Below are positions 48,060 through 57,100 of a DNA stretch of 64,000 bases, piece after piece. A model generated the notes under the pieces. It worked only from the letters and a program-made list of their open reading frames with translations. It was not told the DNA's origin and made no database searches. Position numbers and translations under genes: made by a program. Numbering within the stretch: the first letter of the stretch is position 1; each line of letters opens with the position of its first letter. Source of the stretch: Dysgonamonadaceae bacterium (GTDB lineage: Bacteria; Bacteroidota; Bacteroidia; Bacteroidales; Azobacteroidaceae). The stretch is from contig JAISUN010000038.1 of the NCBI GenBank assembly GCA_031272085.1, positions 1 to 64,000 of the forward strand, written 5' to 3'.

Positions 48060-49229
48060 ATGAACAAAACGAGAAAAACAATAATTGCATTACTTGCGCT
48101 CGCATTTCCGCTGACAGCGGCTGCGGACGACAACGACAAAGATTATTTCAACCCGCTGCAAACCGGAGTTCCCTCGCTGACTATCGCTCCCGATGCGAGA
48201 AGCAGCGGTATGGGCGACGTGGGCGCGGCTACCGAACCCGACGTCTGGTCGCAGCATTGGAATCCGGCCAAAAACGTGTTCAATTACAGCAAAGCCGGAA
48301 TCGGAGTTTCTTACACTCCATGGTTGAGCAGTTTGGTTAATGATATTGATATGGCCTATCTTTCAGGCTTTTACAAACCTTCGCAAGACGAAAACTGGGC
48401 CTTGTCGGCTTCTCTGCGCTACTTTTCGCTCGGCGAAATAGTGATGACCGACTGGAACGGCGACCAGATAATGGCCGTCAATCCCTACGAAATGGCCGTC
48501 GATTTCGGCGGTTCGATAAAGACTTCCGACGTTTTCTCTATCGGAGCCTCTTTCCGCTATATCCGCTCCGATTTGGGGCCGGGAACCGAAGAACTTTATC
48601 CCGGAAATGCAATGGCTGCCGACCTTGGATTTTATTACAACAACTACGTTATGCTCGGCAACAGCGAAAGCCTGCTCGGAATGGGGCTTGTCCTCTCGAA
48701 TCTCGGCTCGAAAATCTCTTACGACGACGGCAACACCAATAACTTCTTGCCCGCAAATCTGCGTCTGGGAACCTCTTTCCTGTATCCGATGGACGATTAC
48801 AACACCATTTCGTTGAGCCTCGACCTGAATAAATACCTGACTCCTACGCCGCCGAATACCGAAAATATGACCGCCGAAGAAAAACAGGCCGCTCTGAACA
48901 AATATTTTGGAACCTCGCCTCTGACCGGGGCCTTGCAGTCGTTTTCCGATGCGCCTAACGGTTTGCGGGAAGAACTTCAAGAGATAACTTATTCTGTTGG
49001 AGCCGAATACGCCTACCGCAACCAGTTCTTTTTCCGCGGAGGTTATTTCTACGAAAATCCGAATAAGGGAACGCGGCAGTATTTCACTGTCGGAGCCGGA
49101 TTCAGGCTCACCGCTTTTGAACTCGGCGTTTCCTACCTCATATCGACTGTTCCTTCCAATGCGCTTGACCAGACTTTGCGGTTCTCGTTGAGTTTCGATA
49201 TGGACGGCCTTAAAAACCTCACAAGATAG
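48060..49229 (+). CDS. porV: PorV (LptO)-like type IX secretion outer membrane protein
   Basis: SLTIAPDARSSGMGDVGAATEPDVWSQHWNPAK; FadL-like barrel; adjacent to porU. Confidence 0.92.
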   Translation: MNKTRKTIIALLALAFPLTAAADDNDKDYFNPLQTGVPSLTIAPDARSSGMGDVGAATEPDVWSQHWNPAKNVFNYSKAGIGVSYTPWLSSLVNDIDMAYLSGFYKPSQDENWALSASLRYFSLGEIVMTDWNGDQIMAVNPYEMAVDFGGSIKTSDVFSIGASFRYIRSDLGPGTEELYPGNAMAADLGFYYNNYVMLGNSESLLGMGLVLSNLGSKISYDDGNTNNFLPANLRLGTSFLYPMDDYNTISLSLDLNKYLTPTPPNTENMTAEEKQAALNKYFGTSPLTGALQSFSDAPNGLREELQEITYSVGAEYAYRNQFFFRGGYFYENPNKGTRQYFTVGAGFRLTAFELGVSYLISTVPSNALDQTLRFSLSFDMDGLKNLTR

Positions 49230-49712
49230 ATGGAAAAAATTCGCGTAGGTTTTGGATACGACGTTCATCGTTTCGCCGATGGCCGGGAATTGTGGCTCGG
49301 AGGCGTTAAAATCCCCTTTGAGCGCGGACTTGACGGACATTCCGACGCCGATGTGCTGATTCACGCGCTTTGCGACGCCATGCTTGGAGCCGCCGACTTG
49401 CGCGATATAGGATTTCATTTTCCGGATAATAAAGAAGAATTTCACAATATCGACAGCAAAATTTTACTGAAACGCACCGTCGATTTGCTCGCGTCAAAAT
49501 CCTACCGGCTTGGAAATGCCGATATTACCGTTTGCGCCGAGCGTCCGCGCCTGAACGTTTACATTCCCCGGATGAAATCCTGCCTTGCCGACGTGATGAA
49601 CGCCGAGCCTGACGACATTTCCATAAAAGCCACAACATCCGAAAAAATGGGATTTGTAGGTCGCGAAGAAGGCGTCGCCGCCTATGCTGTCGTGCTGATT
49701 TTCAAGGAGTAA
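49230..49712 (+). CDS. ispF: 2-C-methyl-D-erythritol 2,4-cyclodiphosphate synthase
   Basis: RVGFGYDVHRFADGRELWLGGVKIPFERGLDGHSDADVLIHALCDAMLGAADLRDIGFHFPD. Confidence 0.97.
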   Translation: MEKIRVGFGYDVHRFADGRELWLGGVKIPFERGLDGHSDADVLIHALCDAMLGAADLRDIGFHFPDNKEEFHNIDSKILLKRTVDLLASKSYRLGNADITVCAERPRLNVYIPRMKSCLADVMNAEPDDISIKATTSEKMGFVGREEGVAAYAVVLIFKE

Positions 49713-49716
49713 AACC

Positions 49717-52575
49717 CTATTTCAACTCAACTTTCTGCAATTTTCCCGTATAATAGACCGAAACGCCGGTATCGGGAGCGTCGATTCCCAGCGGCTTGTC
49801 CTTTGAAATCAGGATGATTTTGAAATTCCGGTTTTTCTTCATCCCCGGAAACTGCCCGCTGCGTGCGCCTATTGTCAGCAAATTGTTCTTTTCGCTGTAC
49901 GAAAACTGGATTTCGGAATACAGGCCTTTTTCGTAATTGTAGTTCAATCCCTCGTCTTCGTAAAGCGTGAAACTGCCGTCGCTGCCTGCATAGACAAAAA
50001 TTGTCAGGTCGTTTTGTTCCTCCGAAGTACTTTGGATTATGTCGCCCGTCGGAATTATCGAACCGGCCGGAACAAATAGCGGAATACGGTTGTAAGGCGC
50101 ATCAGCAGCCATATTTCCCCCGCCCTGAAAGGCTTTCCCCAAATAAAAATCGTACCAGATTTTCCCTTCCGGCAAATAAACTTCGCGGGTTCTGGCTTTA
50201 TATTCATAAACTGGATTAACCAAAATAGCGGGGCCGAACATATACTGGTCGCCGATAGAGAGCGTGTTTCGGTCTTGCCCGAAATCCATCGCCAACGGCC
50301 GCATTATGGTGTAATCGTCGAAATGAGACATACCCGCCAAAGAATAAATATACGGCATCAGCCGGTAGCGCAAACGGTTGTAATACAGCATAGAAGCGTA
50401 AGCCGGATGCGATTCGGGAGCAATATTCCAAGGTTCGCGATAAGGATATTGCCCGTGGGAACGGAAAATGGGAGCAAAAGCACCGAACTGATGCCAGCGG
50501 TTGTTCAATTCCCGCCATTCATCAAGGTCGGACGAGCCTTCGCGGGCAGTTTCGTAGCGGTGTTCAACGCAAAAACCGCCGTCGTCCATTGTCCAGTATG
50601 GATTTCCGGCTATCGAAAAGTTAAGTCCGGCCGAAATCTGGGCTTTCATATCTTCCCAGCGCGTGCCGATGTCGCCACTCCAAATTACGGCAGCATATTT
50701 CTGCGAGCCGGCAAAGCCCGACCGCGTCAGCAGGAAAATGCGAGTATCTTTGTTAGTCGAGCGTTGGCCTTCGTAAATCGCCTTGGCGTTCATCAGGCCG
50801 TAGGCGTTGAAATATCTTGTTGAAGAACCCAGAACAGTAGGATTCATCAAGGCTTTGCGGTAGTCCATATCGGCGTTGGAAAGAATATCGGGTTCGGGAG
50901 CGTCCATCCACCACGCGTCGAAGCCGCGCCAGTAAAGTTTTTCGTTCATCTGCTTCCAGAAAAGCCGGCGTGCGCCCTCGCTGAAAGCGTCGTAAAACGA
51001 GCCGACGTAGCCTTTTCCAATCCAGTCGCGGATGCTGTCCCTGACGGCGCGGCGGAACATCCATCCCTGCTCGTCGAACTGCCGGTAATGCTCTGTGGTA
51101 CAGTAAAATTTAGGCCATACCGAAATCATTATCCGTCCGTTAAGCCGGTGAATTTGCTCGACCATAGCCGTAGGGTCGGGAAAGCGGGCAAAATCGAAAT
51201 CGTGGCTGCCCCAAGCGTCTTCCGGCCAGTACGACCAGTCCTGAACAATGTTGTCGATGGGGATTTGCCGCTGCCGAAACTCATTAAATGTCGAAATCAG
51301 TTCTTCCTGCGTTTTATAGCGTTCGCGGCTTTGCCAGTAGCCCATAGCCCATTTCGGCATAACCTGCGCTTTGCCGGTAACGGCGCGGTATCCGGCTATG
51401 ACGTCGTCCATAATGTCGCCGCGGATGAAATAATAATCTATTTGGTCGCCTATTTCCGACCAGAACGAGAGTTTGTTCTGTTCCTCGTCGGGAACGGGAC
51501 TTAACGCTTTCAGGCCGATGTATGAAACTCCGCCGTCGGGCTTCCACTCGATTTTCAGTTTGTGCTTTTTCCCGGCGGTCATTTCGGCCGAAAATTTCCA
51601 GGAATTGGGATTCCACGCCGTGCGCCAACGCTCGGCCACGACAAGCGAATCGTCGAGCCAAACCTTGGTATATCCGGCATAATAGAGCAAAAAGCGGTAA
51701 ATGCCCGATTCCTTGGGCTGCAACCAGCCTTCCCAGACAATTTGGGAGTTGTAGAACTGGAATTTCGGCGGAAAATTTTTCACGCTTTCCAGATTTTCGT
51801 AATCAATCAGGCTTTCACGCCTTTCGAGCGGAGTTTTTTTGCCGCTTTGGAGGTAAGAGGCTGTCAGGGCGCCTTCTTTCCCTTTTTTATCGTATAGCGT
51901 AAACTGGTCTAAATTAGCGTATTCGCGGGGGTCGCCGAAGCGGGTAAGCGAATAATTATCCCAGAGCAGGCCGTAATTTTTATTTGAAACGACGAAAGGC
52001 ACGGAAACTTTCGTATTGTACTGATACAGAGTTTCATTCTTGCCTTTGTAATTAAACTCGCCGGACTGGTGCTGTCCAAGTCCGTAAAAAGCCTCGTCGT
52101 CGGGCGATTCAAAAATCTGGCGGACGGAACAGGCTTTTTCCCCGTCAATTTCAATTTCATTGAACGATTTTCCGCCGCCGCGGTTTTCGGCCAAAATCAC
52201 GTTTCCCGCCTTGTCGGTAAAGACGATTTCGCCCGTTGCAAGCGAAACGCGGGCAATGATTGTGGCAGTAGTCAAAATCGCTTCATCAGCCGAAACCTTG
52301 TATTTCCATCCTTTATTTGCCGTTGAAACGTAGGCCGCAATCAAGCCGGGGCGCGACGAAAACTCGTCGGAAGGCGTTGCCGAAACGCGAATCACGTCGG
52401 CATTAATCACTTGCAGGCGCAAAGCCTTGGCTCCGCCCGATTTGGCAGCCTCTAAATAGACAGTTATTCCATCGGCATTTTTTACGACAGGAGCAGAATA
52501 CAATGTTGCAGTACAAACATTTAGCGCCAAAACAGAGAATATGGCGCAAGTCATCCCGATAATTGAATTTTTCAT
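49717..52575 (-). CDS. GH31 glycosidase (alpha-xylosidase/alpha-glucosidase type) with inserted PA14 domain
   Basis: FRGFDAWWMDAPEPD catalytic region, YGLGQHQSGEFNYKGKNETLYQYNTKVSVPFVVSNKNYGLLWDNYS; PA14 insert SQIVWEGWLQPKESGIYRFLLYYAGYTKVWLDDSLVVAERWR; signal peptide. Confidence 0.92.
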   Translation of the reverse strand: MKNSIIGMTCAIFSVLALNVCTATLYSAPVVKNADGITVYLEAAKSGGAKALRLQVINADVIRVSATPSDEFSSRPGLIAAYVSTANKGWKYKVSADEAILTTATIIARVSLATGEIVFTDKAGNVILAENRGGGKSFNEIEIDGEKACSVRQIFESPDDEAFYGLGQHQSGEFNYKGKNETLYQYNTKVSVPFVVSNKNYGLLWDNYSLTRFGDPREYANLDQFTLYDKKGKEGALTASYLQSGKKTPLERRESLIDYENLESVKNFPPKFQFYNSQIVWEGWLQPKESGIYRFLLYYAGYTKVWLDDSLVVAERWRTAWNPNSWKFSAEMTAGKKHKLKIEWKPDGGVSYIGLKALSPVPDEEQNKLSFWSEIGDQIDYYFIRGDIMDDVIAGYRAVTGKAQVMPKWAMGYWQSRERYKTQEELISTFNEFRQRQIPIDNIVQDWSYWPEDAWGSHDFDFARFPDPTAMVEQIHRLNGRIMISVWPKFYCTTEHYRQFDEQGWMFRRAVRDSIRDWIGKGYVGSFYDAFSEGARRLFWKQMNEKLYWRGFDAWWMDAPEPDILSNADMDYRKALMNPTVLGSSTRYFNAYGLMNAKAIYEGQRSTNKDTRIFLLTRSGFAGSQKYAAVIWSGDIGTRWEDMKAQISAGLNFSIAGNPYWTMDDGGFCVEHRYETAREGSSDLDEWRELNNRWHQFGAFAPIFRSHGQYPYREPWNIAPESHPAYASMLYYNRLRYRLMPYIYSLAGMSHFDDYTIMRPLAMDFGQDRNTLSIGDQYMFGPAILVNPVYEYKARTREVYLPEGKIWYDFYLGKAFQGGGNMAADAPYNRIPLFVPAGSIIPTGDIIQSTSEEQNDLTIFVYAGSDGSFTLYEDEGLNYNYEKGLYSEIQFSYSEKNNLLTIGARSGQFPGMKKNRNFKIILISKDKPLGIDAPDTGVSVYYTGKLQKVELK

Positions 52576-52661
52576 GGAGTCGTTTTACATTAATTAGTTA
52601 TTTCCTTTTCAATGACAAAGATATATATTTTTTACAAAAAAAACCAAAAATGATAAAAAAA

Positions 52662-52703
52662 GCGATAAAAATAAAAAAAATTGCGATGAAAATAAAAAAA
52701 AAT
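52662..52703. repeat. 21-bp A-rich direct repeat (2 copies) upstream of surface-protein operon
   Basis: gcgataaaaataaaaaaaatt / gcgatgaaaataaaaaaaaat. Confidence 0.65.
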
Positions 52704-52706
52704 ATT

Positions 52707-52714
52707 TACCTTTG
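52707..52714 (+). promoter_or_regulatory. Bacteroidetes -7 box (TACCTTTG) upstream of surface-protein operon
   Basis: TAnnTTTG consensus, about 88 nt upstream of 52802 ATG. Confidence 0.55.
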
Positions 52715-52801
52715 CCCCGCAGATTAGGTTTTGGCATTTATATTGAACTTGCGAATATATAAATAGGGGATTGAAATATTACTAAATAAAAATAAGTAAC
52801 A

Positions 52802-53509
52802 ATGAACAAGAACATTTTTTTGGCAATATTATTTATTGTACTTTTTGGACTGACTGACAATGTTAATGCTCAAGTAACTATCGGCGAACAGGCAACGCCA
52901 ATAGTAACTCTTGAAGTTAAAGGGAAACCGTCGGATGATTCAAAGCCCGACGGGGTGCTTATTCCGAAACTCACCGGCAACGAGTTGAGGGCAAAATGGA
53001 ATAACCCCGGCACTTATCCTCAGGGATTGGACATCAACAAATCGGAAGGCATTCTGGTTTACGTAACCGAGGCATGCAGCCCCGCGGATGCAGAAGGCGA
53101 CCCCTTTGAGTATGTAACCGCGCCCGGTTTTTACTTCTTCTCGGTAAGCGGGATGGCGTGGAAACCGCTCGTATCGGGCGGCGAAACTCACGAAGCGGCC
53201 GCTCCCAAAGTCGAGTGGTTTTATATGCCATCGACTGTATTGCCGGTGGCAAGCGGGGCAAACAGCATCAACCTGTACGACGTTTATACCCAAAACTTCG
53301 GTATGACAGCGTCTTCTACCTTCAAAGGCACGGGGGCTACTTCCCTGCCGGTCGTTCCTGCCAATCAGATAGAGTTTTTCATAACCTATTACGATACGCA
53401 GGTGTTTACCAATCTTTCGCTGACGGCGGCCGGCGTGCTTTCTTACGATTGCGACCCCACAAAAATCAGCGATAATACCTATATGAATATCGTATTTAGA
53501 ATTAAATAA
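52802..53509 (+). CDS. secreted protein of 'AQVTIG' N-terminal type
   Basis: Signal peptide, NAQVTIGEQATPIVTLEVKGKPSDDSKPDGVLIPKLTGNEL. Confidence 0.6.
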   Translation: MNKNIFLAILFIVLFGLTDNVNAQVTIGEQATPIVTLEVKGKPSDDSKPDGVLIPKLTGNELRAKWNNPGTYPQGLDINKSEGILVYVTEACSPADAEGDPFEYVTAPGFYFFSVSGMAWKPLVSGGETHEAAAPKVEWFYMPSTVLPVASGANSINLYDVYTQNFGMTASSTFKGTGATSLPVVPANQIEFFITYYDTQVFTNLSLTAAGVLSYDCDPTKISDNTYMNIVFRIK

Positions 53510-54147
53510 TGAAAAATCCGTATTTCAAAATACTGATAATCTTTTTGTTATTGTTCTACATATTCACAAATTTGTCGGGGCAAACATTAGTCGTAAATGA
53601 TACGCTGTTTAGAGAAAATTTCGGCACAGGCGCATCCACAAGCACTACTTTTAATAGCGCTTTCGACTGGTCTGATTACGATAAATCGGGGACAAAAACC
53701 TTCGTTCCTACGGATGTAAGCGGCATTTCTTTTGGCGGAGTCCGGTCGATGTGGAGTAGCGTCGTGGCAGCTAATGTAAGCGGAAGCCATTGCTGGTTGA
53801 ACCAGGGGGTATTTTACATCTACGATATTCCTGTTTACAATGCCGAACAGGTAAGAATAATGTTTGACAAGTATGGGGCGAACGCCTTGCAGATATATGC
53901 AGATACAAATGGTGGAACAAGTTTTTCTACTCTTGTAGTAACATCTTGGTCAGCCGGTACTAACCAGTCTGTTACGTACAATATTCCTGATGGCGCTACA
54001 TCAATTTCTTTAAAATTTCAGGTTACGGCTGCCGCCAATGTCAGAATTGACAATATCAGGTTGGTAGCCACTCGCGTAAGAGTGGTTGATGACACCGGCC
54101 CCCCGCCGATGATAAACCCTCAAATACCGAGTAAGGCGCCGAGGTGA
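53509..54147 (+). CDS. secreted jelly-roll-like surface protein with C-terminal PPMINP motif
   Basis: Signal peptide; VNDTLFRENFGTGASTS...SISLKFQVTAAANVRIDNIRLVA; C-terminus GPPPMINPQIPSKAPR; TAATG coupling to previous gene. Confidence 0.55.
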   Translation: MKNPYFKILIIFLLLFYIFTNLSGQTLVVNDTLFRENFGTGASTSTTFNSAFDWSDYDKSGTKTFVPTDVSGISFGGVRSMWSSVVAANVSGSHCWLNQGVFYIYDIPVYNAEQVRIMFDKYGANALQIYADTNGGTSFSTLVVTSWSAGTNQSVTYNIPDGATSISLKFQVTAAANVRIDNIRLVATRVRVVDDTGPPPMINPQIPSKAPR

Positions 54148-54185
54148 ACATTAAAACATTAGACTTTTGAACAAGAAAAAAAATA

Positions 54186-57100
54186 ATGAAAAAAATACTG
54201 ATTACAATATTCGCATTAACACTAACTAACGCCGCTTTCGCACAAGCCGAGCAAACAATGTACTGGATTGGCGGAGCGGGCAACTGGTCTGACCTTGCAC
54301 ACTGGTCGTACCAGTCGGGAAGCCAGGCGGCAACGCAGCCCTCGTCGATACCGACGGCAACTACCAACGTCATCATTGACGCAAACTCCGGCCTGACGAC
54401 AGGAACTTCCGCCAACAGGACTATTACGCTGAACGTTTCGCCCATCATAAAGTCGCTGACTTTCGTGGCGGGAAGCAAAGCGATTTTTGGCAGTTCAGGC
54501 GGAACCAGAATATTGCGTGTTGTCGGCGACATTACATTGCAGTCGGATGCAACTATTCCTAACAGTTCAACGCTTTATATTGCTATGGAACCGCCTTCTG
54601 GAACTGTTTCCACGCTGACTACAAACGGCAATACTTTGAGTTTTTACTTTGGAAAAGGCGGCGAGGGAACCACCAATATTGTGGGCGACAACTTTTCGTC
54701 TGTCAACCTGCGTCACATTGGCGGAACGCTCAATTTCAACGGCACAAACTGGGTAAGCAACAATATGTATGTTGTAAACGACGGAACGGTGATGAATATG
54801 CCGAACTTGACTGATTTCCGCACCAATTCTTCAACACAGATAGGCGGAACGGCTACGGATTATACCACAATTACTACTTCTACTTCCAACTCGCAGTTGA
54901 ATTTGCCTAATGTAACTACATTTAATAGCGGCGCCTCCGGAAGCAGTGCAAATATTGTATCTTCCTACGGATTGACATTGCCGCAATGCACCTCATTCGC
55001 AGTTGGCGGTTATCTTGTCATCTATGACCCTTCGTTTCTGTCCTTGCCAATATGTCCAACGATAAATGTAGGGAATTCAGTAAAATTTAGCAGTACAATA
55101 CCGCTCAGTTTCCCCGTACTGCAAACCTTGAATGTGAGTGGTATAGAAGAGGGAAATGCAAATGGTTCGCTGGCGCTGGGTGCATCAGGTACTGTTGTAA
55201 ACACTCAGTACTGGCTATATCAGGGTACGCTGACAAATGCTGATATTTCCGAATTTAATATTAACTATTCGGGAACGGGAAACGGGTCGACAACTACGAG
55301 CGGCGCCTCTCTCTACGTAAAGGGCGGTACGCATTTCGGCAAGGTAAATTTTAATAATGCCAACGGGCTGGGATATGTTGGCGGCACAAGCGCCATCGCT
55401 ATCGATAAACTTACTTTTCGTTACCAAGGCGCAAGCATAACACAAGATTTTACGGTGGATACGCTTATTATGGCTCCATCTGCTACTTACACGATTACCA
55501 ACGGCAAAACGATTACCGTTACCGGCGATTTAATAGATACAACGCCCGACTGCGAAACTTTCTGGCAAATTATAGGCGGTACAACCGCAACCAATTATGC
55601 GACAATCAACAACAGCACGGGACACGACATCGCGCTCGAAAACGTGCAGTTAACCCGCATCATCGCTACCGGAGCCAACGCAATAGACGCTGCGGGAATC
55701 GACAACGGCGGAAATACCAATATTGTCTTCACTGCCCCCGCTCCCAAAACAATTTACTGGGTGGGCGACGCCGGCAACGACCAGTGGCATACGCTCCAAA
55801 ACTGGGCGCGGACTTCGGGCGGCACAGACTATTGTATGCCGACGCAGTACGACGACATTATCTTTGACGAAAACTCCGTAATAACCGGCAACACTATAAC
55901 CATTACAAGTAATAGCGCCTATTTTCACGATATTACCATCCGGGATAACTGCCCGAAGGCGGCATTTACAATCACCCCATCGAACGTAAACGTATATATT
56001 TACTGCTACGGTTCGTGGTATATGAAATCGGGCGTTACTGTGATTCCCGCAGTATATTTTATGTCGGGCGATAAGGATGAAACTATTACGTCCAATACTT
56101 CTACATTTGTAAATCTCTATTTCACGGGAATAGGCGGATGGACTTTGCAGGACGACCTGAAAACAATCTTTTATAATTCATCTAATCCTATTTGGTATGG
56201 CGCAATATACTACCGCAACGGGACGCTCAATACCAACTCGAAGAAAGTGAGTATCTCTGTGTTCTATGGTCATGAAAGCGGAAGTTCTTATCTTCCTTCG
56301 GGATTGCCCGCTTCCGCGGCATACCGAAAACTGATTCTCGGAGCATCGGAAATTACCATCAGAGGAGCATACGATGCTGGTTGGAGTTATGGCGGAACGT
56401 GGTCTGTTACCACCGACACGCTCGACGCCGGCACATCCACGCTTATATTCGACCCTGTGCCTACCCGCAATAGCACATTAACGGCTCTCGGACAGGCAAT
56501 TTCTGAGAGTACGAGTACAACCGCCGCTACCGGTATGTTGAATCCTACTTATGCCGCCTCAATCAACGCTATGGGACTTACGAATTATTACAATATTGTT
56601 TTCAAAGGCACGGGAACAAGTACTATAACCACAGACAACCGCACAACATCTGCTTTGATACCGTTTACGGCAAATTCCGTGCGGGTAGAAAATAAATCGA
56701 CCTTGCAGTTTGTCGCGAAATGGGTAACTTTGGATACCCTGTACGCCGCGCCTATGTCTGCTGTGCAACTGCCGAGTCCAAGCGTTGCTACGGCGAATAA
56801 TATTCATGCCACAGCGCAATTGACCGTCAAGAAGTCGATGGAAATACCAACCGACGACTGCGACCCCGAACTTTCGACGCTGTCGCCGTACAACGCGGCC
56901 TATCCGGCAACCGTTTCTTCGACGGTAAATATCAATATCCCAAATACGCAGATGACCGACGTAAAATCGACGGGCGGCGGCATTTTCACTGCTTCCGGTA
57001 TCGATAATGGCGGCAACGACGGCTGGATTTTCACCGCACGCGCAGCAAAAGACCTCTACTGGATTGGAGCGGCTGGCGATGGCAAATGGAACACGCTGGC

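Noticed and set aside
48363-49445. 360-aa minus-strand ORF antisense to porV/ispF
   Set aside because: Overlaps two confident genes; low-complexity translation with no domain signal.
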